Origin: an uncultured Anaerolineae bacterium
GTDB taxonomy: Bacteria > Chloroflexota > Anaerolineae > Anaerolineales > Villigracilaceae
Length of the DNA: 64,000 nucleotides
Direction of reading: 5' to 3'
Assembly: GCA_903875215.1 (NCBI GenBank)
Contig: CAIQVH010000030.1
Coordinates: forward strand, 62,001 to 126,000
The notes under the pieces were generated by a model that made no database searches, was not told the DNA's origin, and saw nothing but the letters and a program-made list of their open reading frames with translations. Made by a program: the position numbers and the translations under genes. This document shows, piece by piece, positions 24,007 to 33,643 of this stretch; within the stretch, counting starts at the first letter, position 1, and every line of letters starts with the position of its first letter.

Positions 24007-25113
24007 ATGGACGAGAAGCGTTTCTGGGTTGGTTTTTCCCTGGTCAAGGGCATTGGCGCAGTGCGCTTGCAGGCTCTGCTGGATACCTTTGGCGATGCGA
24101 AAACGGCCTGGAACGCTTCTGCTTTTGAACTGGCCTCCGCCGGTTTAGGCGCCAGGTTGGCCGAGCGGGTGGTGCAAGTGCGCAGCACGGTCAACCTCGA
24201 AGAATATGTGGCCCGGATTGAGAAAAGTGGACTTCACATTCTGACCCGCAAGGACCCGGAGTATCCGGACCACTTGAAGGAAATTGACCAGCCGCCGCCC
24301 GTGTTGTATCTGCGCGGGACCTTGACTGTCGAAGATGCCTGGGCTGTGGCGATTGTGGGCACGCGGGTTGTCACGCCGTATGGCCGCCAGGTGGCTGAAG
24401 ACTTGGCAACGGTGCTGGCCCAGAATGGGGTGACCGTTGTCAGCGGGCTGGCGCGCGGCGTGGATGCCGTTGCGCACCAGGCGGCGCTCAAGGCTGGCGG
24501 GCGTACCCTGGCAGTGCTTGGCTCAGGCGTCGATCGCATCTATCCGCCCGAGCACCGCGCGCTGGCCGAGAAAATCTTGTCGCAGGGAGCGGTTCTCAGC
24601 GATTACGCCCCCGGCACGCCCCCCGATAGTGCCAATTTTCCGCCGCGCAACCGCATCATCAGCGGGCTTTCGATGGCGGTGGTAGTGGTAGAAGCGGGGG
24701 ATACCAGTGGCGCCCTGATTACGGCAGAATTTGCTGTTGAGCAGGGCCGCGAGGTCTTTTCGGTGCCTGGTAGTATCTATGGGCTGCAATCCAAAGGCAC
24801 CAACCGGTTGATCTCCAACGGTGCCAAATGCCTGCTGGCTCCGCAGGATGTGCTCGAAGCGCTTGACCTGACTCGTAACGTTGAGCGACGCGAGATTCGT
24901 CGCGTCATTCCTGCCGACGCTACCGAAGCCCGGCTCCTGGAAGCCCTCAGCGCCGAACCGCTGCATGTCGACGAGATACGCTCCAAAATTGGTCTCCCCA
25001 TTGAGAGCGTTTCTGCTGCCCTGACGATGATGGAGTTAAAGGGCATGGTGCGGCAGGTCGGTGGTATGCAGTATGTCGCAGTGCGTGAAGACCAGGCGAA
25101 GTATCGCCTGTAG
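24007..25113 (+). CDS. dprA: DNA-processing protein DprA (Smf)
   Basis: This 368-aa protein loads RecA onto incoming single-stranded DNA during transformation in competent bacteria. An N-terminal helical segment (FSLVKGIGAVRLQALLDTFG) precedes the Rossmann core with AIVGTRVVTPYGRQVAEDLA, SGLARGVDAVAHQAAL and PPRNRIISGLS. A C-terminal winged helix (residues about 300-368, LHVDEIRSKIGLPIESVSAALTMMELKG) completes it. It lies near topA, a common pairing, but with a sugar-nucleotide gene between. No other competence gene is visible in the window. Confidence 0.95.
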   Translation: MDEKRFWVGFSLVKGIGAVRLQALLDTFGDAKTAWNASAFELASAGLGARLAERVVQVRSTVNLEEYVARIEKSGLHILTRKDPEYPDHLKEIDQPPPVLYLRGTLTVEDAWAVAIVGTRVVTPYGRQVAEDLATVLAQNGVTVVSGLARGVDAVAHQAALKAGGRTLAVLGSGVDRIYPPEHRALAEKILSQGAVLSDYAPGTPPDSANFPPRNRIISGLSMAVVVVEAGDTSGALITAEFAVEQGREVFSVPGSIYGLQSKGTNRLISNGAKCLLAPQDVLEALDLTRNVERREIRRVIPADATEARLLEALSAEPLHVDEIRSKIGLPIESVSAALTMMELKGMVRQVGGMQYVAVREDQAKYRL

Positions 25114-25175
25114 CCCCCAACATCCCGTCGGGCATTTTATTCTCTCTCCTCTGAAAAGAAAGGGCTGAGTTGATT

Positions 25176-26267
25176 ATGGAACATACCTATGCAGTCATCA
25201 TGGCCGGTGGCGGTGGGACGCGGCTTTGGCCGCTCTCGCGCAGGAACCGCCCCAAACAGTTGCTCCCGCTGATCGGAGAAGAAACCCTGTTCCAGAGTAC
25301 GGTGACCCGTCTGGAAGGTTTCCTGCCGCCGGAGCGCATCCTGGTTGTTACCGTGGCCGAGCAAGCCGCAGAAATGCGCGTGCAAGCGCCCCAGATCCCA
25401 GCAGAAAATTACATTATCGAACCCGCGCCACGCGGCACAGCTTCGGTCGTCGGGCTCGCAGCTGCCATCCTGCATAAGCGCGACGAGCAAGCCGTCATGG
25501 CCGTGCTGCCCTCCGACCATTTCATCCGCAATCGTGACCTGTTCCACTATCTCCTGACCGCCGCGGAAGGCGTTGCCCGTCAGGATTACCTCGTCACACT
25601 TGGCATCACTCCCACCTTCCCTTCCACAGCTTACGGGTATATTCAACAAGGCGCGGCGCTGATCGGTGATTACAAGTACCCGTGTTATGCGGTTGTGCGT
25701 TTCAAGGAAAAACCCGATGATCGCACCGCCCAGGCCATGTTGCGCACGGGCGACCATTCCTGGAACAGCGGCATGTTCATCTGGAAAACGGAAAGCATCC
25801 TGGCTGAAATGCGCCGCCAGATGCCCGATCTGACCGCTGTGCTGGATCAGATTACTGCGGTTGTGGATACGCCCCGGCTGGAATCCGTCATCAAAGAGCT
25901 CTGGTTCGATCTGAAGAATGAAACAATTGACTACGGCGTGATGGAAAAAGCCGAACGGGTTGCCATTTTGCCGGCAGGCGGCCTGGGCTGGAGTGATGTG
26001 GGCGCCTGGGATTCCCTGTTTGAAGTCCTGCTGCCCGATATGAGCGGAAACGTCGTTACCAATGGGCATCATCTGGCCCTTGAGACGCATAATACCCTCG
26101 TCTACGGACTGCCTGGCACCGAGCGCCTCGTCGTCACGATTGGAGTGGATGACATGGTTGTGGTGGATGCCAATGATGTCCTGCTGGTCTGCAAAGCCGA
26201 TCAGGCCCAAAAAGTTAAAAACGTCGTCGAACACCTGCGAAAACACCGCCAGGAGATTTATCTATAA
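25176..26267 (+). CDS. Mannose-1-phosphate guanylyltransferase
   Basis: The 363-aa nucleotidyltransferase makes GDP-mannose from mannose-1-phosphate and GTP. The signature AVIMAGGGGTRLWPLSRRNRPKQLLPL sits at the N-terminus (residues about 6-32). FKEKPD and WNSGMFIWK are the sugar-binding segments. The fused isomerase domain of the longer bifunctional ManC/AlgA proteins is absent. The ATG at 25176 is chosen over a TTG two codons upstream. It could supply donors for lipid-linked mannosylation, such as the GT-C-like proteins at 17-21 kb (inference). Confidence 0.92.
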   Translation: MEHTYAVIMAGGGGTRLWPLSRRNRPKQLLPLIGEETLFQSTVTRLEGFLPPERILVVTVAEQAAEMRVQAPQIPAENYIIEPAPRGTASVVGLAAAILHKRDEQAVMAVLPSDHFIRNRDLFHYLLTAAEGVARQDYLVTLGITPTFPSTAYGYIQQGAALIGDYKYPCYAVVRFKEKPDDRTAQAMLRTGDHSWNSGMFIWKTESILAEMRRQMPDLTAVLDQITAVVDTPRLESVIKELWFDLKNETIDYGVMEKAERVAILPAGGLGWSDVGAWDSLFEVLLPDMSGNVVTNGHHLALETHNTLVYGLPGTERLVVTIGVDDMVVVDANDVLLVCKADQAQKVKNVVEHLRKHRQEIYL

Positions 26268-26320
26268 GCAGCACAGGCCCTGAAACTGGGAAAATCACAG
26301 GGCAGTTGATTGGAGGTTGG

Positions 26321-28630
26321 ATGGAAGCATATTGCATGAAATGCAAGACCAAGCGGGAAATGCTCGAGGCGGTGGCGGCTTTCAATGCGGCAGGCGCCCC
26401 GGTCACACGCGGCAAATGCCCGGAATGCGGTACCGCTCTATATCGTACCGGTCGCACCGAAAGCCACGCCGCGCTCACCCCGCCCTCGCCGGATGATAAG
26501 CGTTCCGGCAAACTGGTCATCGTCGAATCGCCGGCCAAGGCCAAAACAGTCGGTCGGTTTCTGGGCAAGGGCTACACCGTACGCGCTTCCATCGGTCACA
26601 TCCGCGATCTGCTGCGCTCGCAGCTTTCAGTGGATGTCGACAACGACTATACCCCCAAGTACCGCGTCCCCAAGGAAAAGAAGGATGTTGTCAAAGAGCT
26701 GAAAAAACTGGCCAGGCAGCATGCCGAAATTTACCTGGCAACCGACCCCGACCGCGAAGGCGAAGCCATTTCGTGGCACCTGCTCGAAGCTGCAGATATT
26801 GACCCAAAACGTACCCGCCGCGTTGTCTTTCATGAAATCACCGAACCTGCCATTGCCGAAGCCTTCAGCCATCCGCGCGATATCAACATGGATCTTGTCA
26901 ACGCGCAGCAAGCCCGCCGCGTGCTCGACCGCTTGGTCGGCTACTCCATCAGCCCCATTCTATGGGAAAAAGTGCGCGGTCGACTCTCTGCCGGGCGGGT
27001 GCAATCGGTGGCACTGCGCCTGATCGTGGAACGCGAGCGCGAGATTGAGATTTTCAACCCGGAAGAATACTGGTCCATCGAAGCAGAATTCAAGCCCGAA
27101 GGGGGCAAAGCCAAATCCGTCTTCACCGCCCGCCTGGTCAGGATCGACGACCAGGATTTCGAGCTGAAATCCGAATCCCAGGTAAAACCATTGCTCATCG
27201 AGATGGAACAACTGGCCTATCAGGTCACCCGCATCAAGCGCGGAGAGCGCCGCCGCAAACCGGCCGCTCCCTTCATCACATCCACACTTCAACAGGAAGC
27301 CTCGCGCAAACTGGGTTTCACGGCCAAGCGCACCATGGGCCTGGCCCAGGGCCTGTATGAAGGCCAGGATGTCGGCGAAGGCGGATCAACCGGCCTGATC
27401 ACCTACATGCGCACCGATTCAACCACCATCTCTGACCTGGCCCGTCAGGACGCCCGCGCTTACATTGCCCACCGTTATGGCAACGACTTCCTGCCCGAGC
27501 AGCCGCCGGAATACAAAACCCGCGCGGTGGCCGCCCAGGAAGCCCATGAAGCCATCCGCCCGACCTCGGTGCTGCGCGAACCCGAGAAGGTCAAACCTTT
27601 CCTGGAACCGGCCATGTTCAAGCTTTACCAGCTGATCTGGCAGCGTTTCGTGGCCTCGCAGATGGAAACCGCCATCTATGACACGCTGACTGTCGAAATC
27701 GGCGCGGCGGGTGCGCACCAGTTTCTGTTCCGCGCGGCGGGATCTTCAGTGAAATTTCCCGGCTTCCTGGTCGTCTACGAAGAAGCCCGCGATGAAGACG
27801 CCAAACCAGGCGGCGAGGAGGACGAACTCAATGTCCGCATCCCGCCGGATCTTTTTGAAGGGCAGAAGCAAAACCTTATCCGGCTGATCCCCGAGCAGCA
27901 TTTTACCCAGCCACCGCCGCGCTTTTCTGAAGCCACGCTCGTGCAGGCGCTTGAAGCCCACGGGATTGGCCGCCCATCCACCTATGCCCCCATCATGTCC
28001 ACCATCCAGGAGCGTGGATATGTCGTCCGGGTGGATAAGCGCCTGGAGCCGACCCAAACCGGTGTGCTGGTCAATGACTTGATGGTGCAATATTTTCCCG
28101 AAGTGGTTGACCTGAATTTTACGGCCGAGATGGAATCGGATCTCGACCGCATCGCTGCCGGCGATGCCGACTGGGTCAAAATCATGGACAGCTTTTACCG
28201 GCCATTCGCTGTCAAAGTCCAAAAGGCGCAGGCCGATATGCCGGTTACCAAGACCGGCCCCGAACTGCTCGGACGCGCCTGCCCGGATTGCGGCAAAGAC
28301 CTGGTCATTCGCTATGGACGTTATGGAAAATTCATTTCCTGCGCCGGCTTCCCCGATTGCCGTCACACTGAGCCGTGGCTCGAAAAAATTGGCGTAACCT
28401 GCCCAAAGTGTGGCGGCGATCTTGTGGAACGCAAAACGCGCAAGGGACGCATCTTCTTCGGTTGCAACCGCTACCCAGAATGTGAATTTACCTCATGGAA
28501 GCGCCCGTTGGCGATTCCATGCCCCAACTGCAAGGGGACTCTGGTCATTGCCAACAAACGCGAAGCCAGCTGCCTGAATTGCCCGGAGACGTACCTGCTA
28601 GACACTCTCCAGGCCGAAATGGCCAATTAA
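26321..28630 (+). CDS. topA: DNA topoisomerase I with N-terminal zinc-ribbon extension
   Basis: This 769-aa type IA topoisomerase relaxes negative supercoils. Before the TOPRIM domain lies a 50-residue extension with two Cys pairs (YCMKC, KCPEC) of the DUF5679 type. TOPRIM starts LVIVESPAKAKTVGRFLGKG and has the acidic triad in ATDPDREGEA. The catalytic Tyr is in GLITYMRTDS. The C-terminus has three Cys-rich zinc ribbons (CPDCGKDL, CPKCGGDL, CPNCKGTL). The ATG at 26321 follows TTGGAGG. The extension before TOPRIM is the unusual part; fusions like this are known to me from Chloroflexota. Confidence 0.96.
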   Translation: MEAYCMKCKTKREMLEAVAAFNAAGAPVTRGKCPECGTALYRTGRTESHAALTPPSPDDKRSGKLVIVESPAKAKTVGRFLGKGYTVRASIGHIRDLLRSQLSVDVDNDYTPKYRVPKEKKDVVKELKKLARQHAEIYLATDPDREGEAISWHLLEAADIDPKRTRRVVFHEITEPAIAEAFSHPRDINMDLVNAQQARRVLDRLVGYSISPILWEKVRGRLSAGRVQSVALRLIVEREREIEIFNPEEYWSIEAEFKPEGGKAKSVFTARLVRIDDQDFELKSESQVKPLLIEMEQLAYQVTRIKRGERRRKPAAPFITSTLQQEASRKLGFTAKRTMGLAQGLYEGQDVGEGGSTGLITYMRTDSTTISDLARQDARAYIAHRYGNDFLPEQPPEYKTRAVAAQEAHEAIRPTSVLREPEKVKPFLEPAMFKLYQLIWQRFVASQMETAIYDTLTVEIGAAGAHQFLFRAAGSSVKFPGFLVVYEEARDEDAKPGGEEDELNVRIPPDLFEGQKQNLIRLIPEQHFTQPPPRFSEATLVQALEAHGIGRPSTYAPIMSTIQERGYVVRVDKRLEPTQTGVLVNDLMVQYFPEVVDLNFTAEMESDLDRIAAGDADWVKIMDSFYRPFAVKVQKAQADMPVTKTGPELLGRACPDCGKDLVIRYGRYGKFISCAGFPDCRHTEPWLEKIGVTCPKCGGDLVERKTRKGRIFFGCNRYPECEFTSWKRPLAIPCPNCKGTLVIANKREASCLNCPETYLLDTLQAEMAN

Positions 28631-28704
28631 TCCCAAGGGTCTTGCGGGCCAGGTTTTCCTGTATAATAGATAAAATGTTCGTTCCTCGAAAGGAGCGTTT
28701 GTTC

Positions 28705-29694
28705 ATGAGCAGCATTTCAGAATTATTCAATCGGCCAAGGTTTGTGGCAATTGTAGCCCTCCTTGCAGGCCTGACTCTTGGGCTCGTAGTTGCCTGGGGT
28801 GTCTGGCCTGTCGAGTGGACGGATGCATCGGCGGAATTTTTACGCAACGAACTGCAGGTGGATTACCTGCGCATGACCGTGGATTCCTTCAACTTAAACC
28901 ATGATGAAGCCCTGGCCGCCCTGCGTTTTCAGCAACTGGGCGCAAAGGGTTACGATATTCTTCAACAGGTCAAAGCTGCTCCTGGCAAGCAAGACCCTAA
29001 TGCCCTGCTGGCTTTTGAACAGGTGCTGAAGCAAAAAGGGCTTGACAATCCTCTGGCTGCGCCCGTTGCGGCCGAGCCGGCTGCCTTCTCGCTGGTCAGC
29101 ATCTTTATCATCCTGGGAGCTTTGGTAGCCGTTGGCCTGGTCGCCGGGGCTGCCATTTGGCTGTTGCGCGGCCCACGCCAGGGCGCCGAGTTGACCCCGG
29201 CGCAGCAGGCTGTTGAACTCAATCGCAACCTCGAGAAAACGGACTATACTGTCGCAGGGCAGGAACCGCCCATCGCCCAATATGTCACCACCTATGTCCT
29301 TGGTGATGATCTATTTGACGACTCTTTCAGCATTGATGCGCCATCTGGCGAATTCCTGGGCGAATGTGGTGTTGGCATCTCCGAAACCATCGGCGTTGGC
29401 GATCCCAAAAAAGTGACCGCGTTTGAAGTCTGGCTGTTTGATAAAAATGATATTCAGACCGTTACCAAAGTGTTGATGAGCTTGCACGCATTCAATGATC
29501 CATCCTACCGCTCCAAGCTCGAAAACAAGGGCGAACTGCTCGAACTCGCCCCCCATCGCCAGGTGGTGCTCGAAACCCAAAGCCTGCAAATGGTTGCCAC
29601 CGTGGCAGACATGCAATATGGTCAGGGCCCCCTGCCAGATTCCAGCTATTGCGAACGCCTGACTCTGGAACTGGCTATCTGGCCGAAGAGTTAA
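28705..29694 (+). CDS. Unknown two-TM membrane protein
   Basis: The 329-aa protein has one helix near the N-terminus (VAIVALLAGLTLGLVVAWGVW) and a second around residues 135-160 (SLVSIFIILGALVAVGLVAGAAIWLL). About 90 residues lie between, probably outside (SAEFLRNELQVDYLRMTVD). The roughly 165-residue C-terminal domain is predicted cytoplasmic (YVLGDDLFDDSFSIDAPSGEFLGECG). I recognise no family. The ATG at 28705 has AAAGGAG nine bases upstream; an in-frame ATG at 28675, seven bases after TATAAT, is an alternative leaderless start. Confidence 0.75.
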   Translation: MSSISELFNRPRFVAIVALLAGLTLGLVVAWGVWPVEWTDASAEFLRNELQVDYLRMTVDSFNLNHDEALAALRFQQLGAKGYDILQQVKAAPGKQDPNALLAFEQVLKQKGLDNPLAAPVAAEPAAFSLVSIFIILGALVAVGLVAGAAIWLLRGPRQGAELTPAQQAVELNRNLEKTDYTVAGQEPPIAQYVTTYVLGDDLFDDSFSIDAPSGEFLGECGVGISETIGVGDPKKVTAFEVWLFDKNDIQTVTKVLMSLHAFNDPSYRSKLENKGELLELAPHRQVVLETQSLQMVATVADMQYGQGPLPDSSYCERLTLELAIWPKS

Positions 29695-29716
29695 CCGGAT
29701 TTCAGTGAAGAAAAAT

Positions 29717-29758
29717 AAAACTGGAGAAAACCGCATCCCGGCGATTTTCTCCAGTTTT
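29717..29758. terminator. Bidirectional terminator
   Basis: AAAACTGGAGAAAA and TTTTCTCCAGTTTT (14-bp arms, 14-nt loop) separate two convergent units. Confidence 0.88.
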
Positions 29759-29777
29759 TGATTCATCTTCTGGCGGG

Positions 29778-30956
29778 TTAAGAATTGCCCCCCGTAACAT
29801 CCACCGGTAAATGGAAAATGTCGATCACCGGCGCATCACAAAAGAGCATGGCGCGTTCGATCACATTACGCAGCTCGCGCACATTGCCCGGCCAATCGTA
29901 GGATCGCAGTGCGTCCACAGCGTGGGGTGTCATATCTATAATGTTTTTTCCCATGCGCATATTGTTCTGGCGCACAAAATAGGCCGCCAGCTCGAGAATG
30001 TCACTTTTACGTTCGCGCAGGGGTGGAATGTGCAGGTCAATGCCTTTAAGACGGTGATAAAGATCGGGCAGGAATTGTCCACTGGCGATCAATTTCGGCA
30101 TGTCGCGGTTCGAAGCGGCCAGCACCTGCACATCAGTGTGGATAAGGTGCGTGCCGCCTACCCGGCGAAAGGCCTTTTCGGTGATCGCACTCAGGAATTT
30201 CGACTGGATGTCGGTCGGTAGGGAGGTGATCTGGTCGAGGAACAGGATGCCGTTATCTGCCACTTCCAGCAGGCCCGGTTCGCGCTTTTCGGTGCCGGGC
30301 AGTGCGCCGGCTTCGCATCCGAACAATTCTGATTCAAGCAGATTGCTCTGGATGGCGGCGCAGTTGACCGCGACGAAGGTACGATCGGCTCGCGGCCCGC
30401 TGCTATGAATGAAATGGGCAAGCACTTCTTTCCCGGTGCCTGTTTCGCCGGTAATCAGTACGGAGGTGCCCGCTTGGCTGGCGCGTCGCGCCTGTTCAAA
30501 AACGTGGGTCATCACCGGGCTGCTACTGGTCACAAGGTCGGTGCCTGCACGGCGTTGGTTGTTGCGCAGGTGTGATAGTTCGCGCCGCATTGTGACCATT
30601 TCCTGAGCCCGTATAATTGATTGTTCCAGTCGCGCCAGTTGAATGGGTTTTTGCAAAAAGTCGTGAGCGCCGTTTTTCATGGCATTCACGGCCATGTCAA
30701 TATCTCCGTAGGCGGTGTTCATGATGATGGGTGGGTGGTGTGGCAGGCGTGAAAGTTCTTCGAGCAGGGTGGTGCCCAATCCGTCGGGCAGTTGTACATC
30801 CAGCAGGATGATATCCGCTGTTCCCTGGGAAATCTGCCGGCGGGCTTCGCCCAGTGTTGCAGCGTGGATGACTTCGTATCCGCGGTTGCTCAGGAAAGAT
30901 GCAATAAAGTGGCGGGCATTTTCTTCATCATCGACGATCATGATTGTGACGGTCAT
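29778..30956 (-). CDS. NtrC-like response regulator without sigma-54 and DNA-binding parts
   Basis: The 392-aa protein has an N-terminal receiver (Asp in IILLDVQLPDG, Lys in FLQKPIQ) and an AAA+ domain with Walker A GETGTGKEV. Three features differ from sigma-54 activators. The GAFTGA loop that contacts sigma-54 reads GALPGT. The Walker B DE reads LFLDQI, with Gln for the catalytic Glu. The protein ends right after the AAA+ lid, without the Fis-type HTH. Arginine-finger-region residues (DLYHRL, PPLRERKSDI) remain. It overlaps the kinase gene by 4 nt. It may act as a nucleotide-dependent oligomer or through protein contacts; its output is unknown. Confidence 0.85.
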   Translation of the reverse strand: MTVTIMIVDDEENARHFIASFLSNRGYEVIHAATLGEARRQISQGTADIILLDVQLPDGLGTTLLEELSRLPHHPPIIMNTAYGDIDMAVNAMKNGAHDFLQKPIQLARLEQSIIRAQEMVTMRRELSHLRNNQRRAGTDLVTSSSPVMTHVFEQARRASQAGTSVLITGETGTGKEVLAHFIHSSGPRADRTFVAVNCAAIQSNLLESELFGCEAGALPGTEKREPGLLEVADNGILFLDQITSLPTDIQSKFLSAITEKAFRRVGGTHLIHTDVQVLAASNRDMPKLIASGQFLPDLYHRLKGIDLHIPPLRERKSDILELAAYFVRQNNMRMGKNIIDMTPHAVDALRSYDWPGNVRELRNVIERAMLFCDAPVIDIFHLPVDVTGGNS

Positions 30957-32917
30957 CTTGGCTCGCTCTCTGCGGCGGGGAACAGGAGGGTGAAGACTGT
31001 TCCACCTGTGAAACTGTTGACGCGGATAGAGCCTTTGTGGGCCATGACAATCCGCTTGGTGATGGCCAGTCCCAGGCCTGTGCCTTGTTGGCTGGTGGTG
31101 AAGAAGGGTTGGAAGATCTGTTCGAGATTCTCGGGGGCGATGCCAACGCCAGTATCTGAAATGCTGATGCTGATGAGGAAATGTCCGTTGGCGATTTCGA
31201 TTTTCTCCAATTTGATGGCAAGAGTGCCACCTTTTTCTTGCATTGCATTGAGCGCATTACTGAACAGGTTGGTGAAGACCTGTTCCAAGGCGCGTCCATC
31301 GCCCAGGATGGGTGGGAGGTTGTCTGGGGAGATGAAAACCGGGTTGATGTTGAGTTGTGACATGCGCGGTTTCCAGCGTTCGATCAGTCTCTTGATCAGC
31401 TCGCCCGGCTGAGTGGGGATGAGCTTGTATTCCATTGATTTTGAGAAGTTGAGCACTGAATCCATCAGGTGGGTCAGCCGGTTGCAGTCGCCTTGCATGC
31501 GTTCGATCAGGTTGTGGTTGGCATCATCAGTGGGCAGGTTGATATCCATGAGCTGAAGGCCTGTGCTGATGTTATTAATGGGGTTGCGTACTTCATGCGC
31601 GAATATGGCGGTGACTTCACCCAGGAAGGCGCGCTGTTCCAGTTGTTCAGTCAGGGCGTGGTTCTTTTCGTATTCGCTGAGGTCCTGAATCAGCAGGATG
31701 ATATTGGAAATTTCACCGTTTGCTTGCGCGGAGATTACCTGCAGGTGGGCGGGAAATACTTGCCCCGAGCGTCGGTGGATTTTGATATTCCCGAGATCGG
31801 GTGTAATGACGCCCTGACAGGCCAGCCGTAAGGCGGAAGGCAGGTTGTTGACTCCGACCAGGATATCTTCCACTGGCTTGCCGATTACTTCGCGATTGTT
31901 GTATCCGAGCATCAATTCGGCGGCGGCGCTTAGCGTGAGGATGGAGAGGGTTGGGCTGAGCAATATCATCCCATTCACGGAGTAAGCCCAGATGGCTTCA
32001 CGAATCGCGTTGCTCTGTCGGTATTTGCGGTTGGTTTGTTGCAGTTGCTCCAGGGTAACGTAAAAATTCAACGCCGAGCTGACGTTTTCGGCCAGGATCT
32101 TAAGAGTTTTGATCTGCCGGTGGGCCTCCTTGTGAGGCAGGTTGGCCACGGTCAGCAAGCCAAGCCGGTTGTTTTTATATTGGATGGGGACGGCGATCAG
32201 CGATGAAAAACCGAGCGCGGAAGCCGCTTGCTGGAGTTTGGTGGTCGGGCGACGGTTATGGTTCCAGACCCATTGGGAATACTCGCTGGAAGGTTCATCC
32301 AGGGGTAGAGTCTCGGGCAGGGCTTCCATCTGCGAGCCGTAGGATTTTAGACGCAGAAAAGTGTGCTGCTTCAGGTTGGCACGGTAAATGCATAGCTCCG
32401 TCGCGGCCAGCATGCGAGCGCCGGTTTCCAGCAACAGCTGCAGAGCGTCATCCAGGTTGGTCTGTGTGTTGAGACCGGCCAGGGTTTCAATCACGGCGAG
32501 CAGGTTTTCTTCGCGCCGGGCCTGGGTTTCCTTCCAGATGCGCACGTTCATTGAAACCATGCGGAGCAATAACCAGCGCCCGCTCTTGTCCAGCCAGGTG
32601 ATGCTGGCCCAGGCGGGCATTCTTTTTCCACGGGGCAGGATGATTTCCGTTTCCCGTTCTTCGCCGGAAGACCAGCCTTCTCCAAAATCTGGAAGAAATT
32701 GATCGAGGAGAATCTGGGTTGATGGGTGCTTGTCGCCGTCGAGCATGTCCCAAAAAAGCTGGTTTCCGATCACCACCCGGCGGCTGGTGCGATCAATCAC
32801 TGCCGCTGCCTCGGGAATCACGTTTAACAGGGCGGTAAATTCACCGGTACCCGGAGAGACCTCCTGCCAGGCCGGGGTAGGATTGGGGGCCGGCGGAATA
32901 AAGGAGGGCAGCCTCAT
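30953..32917 (-). CDS. Sensor histidine kinase (PAS-GAF-PAS-HisKA-HATPase)
   Basis: The 654-aa protein has no clear membrane segment, so it is probably a cytoplasmic sensor. Order: PAS-like domain (about 20-120), GAF domain (about 150-295), second PAS (about 310-420), dimerisation domain with the phospho-accepting His in IFAHEVRNPINNIS, then the HATPase domain (N box FTNLFSNALNAM, G1 DTGVGI, G2 GTGLGLAI). I chose the ATG at 32917; an in-frame TTG at 32992 would add 25 residues. It is translationally coupled to the response regulator that follows, its presumed partner. Confidence 0.9.
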   Translation of the reverse strand: MRLPSFIPPAPNPTPAWQEVSPGTGEFTALLNVIPEAAAVIDRTSRRVVIGNQLFWDMLDGDKHPSTQILLDQFLPDFGEGWSSGEERETEIILPRGKRMPAWASITWLDKSGRWLLLRMVSMNVRIWKETQARREENLLAVIETLAGLNTQTNLDDALQLLLETGARMLAATELCIYRANLKQHTFLRLKSYGSQMEALPETLPLDEPSSEYSQWVWNHNRRPTTKLQQAASALGFSSLIAVPIQYKNNRLGLLTVANLPHKEAHRQIKTLKILAENVSSALNFYVTLEQLQQTNRKYRQSNAIREAIWAYSVNGMILLSPTLSILTLSAAAELMLGYNNREVIGKPVEDILVGVNNLPSALRLACQGVITPDLGNIKIHRRSGQVFPAHLQVISAQANGEISNIILLIQDLSEYEKNHALTEQLEQRAFLGEVTAIFAHEVRNPINNISTGLQLMDINLPTDDANHNLIERMQGDCNRLTHLMDSVLNFSKSMEYKLIPTQPGELIKRLIERWKPRMSQLNINPVFISPDNLPPILGDGRALEQVFTNLFSNALNAMQEKGGTLAIKLEKIEIANGHFLISISISDTGVGIAPENLEQIFQPFFTTSQQGTGLGLAITKRIVMAHKGSIRVNSFTGGTVFTLLFPAAESEPR

Positions 32918-33134
32918 GAATTGACGGAGTTCGTTGGCGATCGACAGGTTAAAAATCCTTCCGGTGCTCGGCGGCAGGCTGATAGTGTTCAATATAGAAA
33001 ATAGAAATATCTCCGGCGTGTGCCGGAAACACCCTTCTATTTTATCGCGATTTCCTGCGCCTCATGCTCATCTGACCGGTGGATTTTGGGCAGTTTGCCC
33101 TGTTTTTCCCTGGCGAATTCTGTATAATCAACCC

Positions 33135-33620
33135 ATGGTCAACAATGTAACCCGCCTGCTGGATGCAAAAAAAATCCACTACAAAGCTTACGAGACTCCG
33201 GCCGAGAAGCTGGGCGCCCTGGAAACCGCGCGGATTCTCAACTTGCCGGCCGAGATGGTCTATAAAACCATTGTTGTTACCCGTGTCCGGCCAGGCAAAC
33301 CTATTCTGGCCGTCATCCCCGGCCCCAATCAGGTTGATTTGAAAGCGCTAGCCGCTGCATTGGGGGAGAAAAAAGTCAACCTGCCGACTGAGCGCGAAGC
33401 CGAGCAGTTGACCGGCATGCAGGCTGGTGGTATTTCGCCGCTGGCGCTGATCAATAAAGGTTTCCAGGTGTTGATTGATACCGCTGCGCAGGAACTTGCC
33501 ACACTGAATGTTTCTGGCGGCCAGCGCGGCCTGAATGTTAACCTGCCCGTCAAAGACCTGGCGGCGCTGACGAATGCTCGTTTCGCGGCCATTTCTGTTC
33601 CTGAAGCGCGGAACTCCTGA
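33135..33620 (+). CDS. ybaK: YbaK/EbsC-type aminoacyl-tRNA deacylase
   Basis: The 161-aa protein is a single YbaK/ProX domain. It starts VTRLLDAKKIHYKAYETP and contains VYKTIVVTRVRPGKPILAVIP and the catalytic-region Lys. It clears misacylated Cys-tRNA-Pro in trans in other bacteria. TATAAT (33123-33128) ends six bases before the ATG and no Shine-Dalgarno is present, so the mRNA is probably leaderless. Confidence 0.92.
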   Translation: MVNNVTRLLDAKKIHYKAYETPAEKLGALETARILNLPAEMVYKTIVVTRVRPGKPILAVIPGPNQVDLKALAAALGEKKVNLPTEREAEQLTGMQAGGISPLALINKGFQVLIDTAAQELATLNVSGGQRGLNVNLPVKDLAALTNARFAAISVPEARNS

Positions 33621-33643
33621 CTTTTAGCCTGATGAGGTGAACA

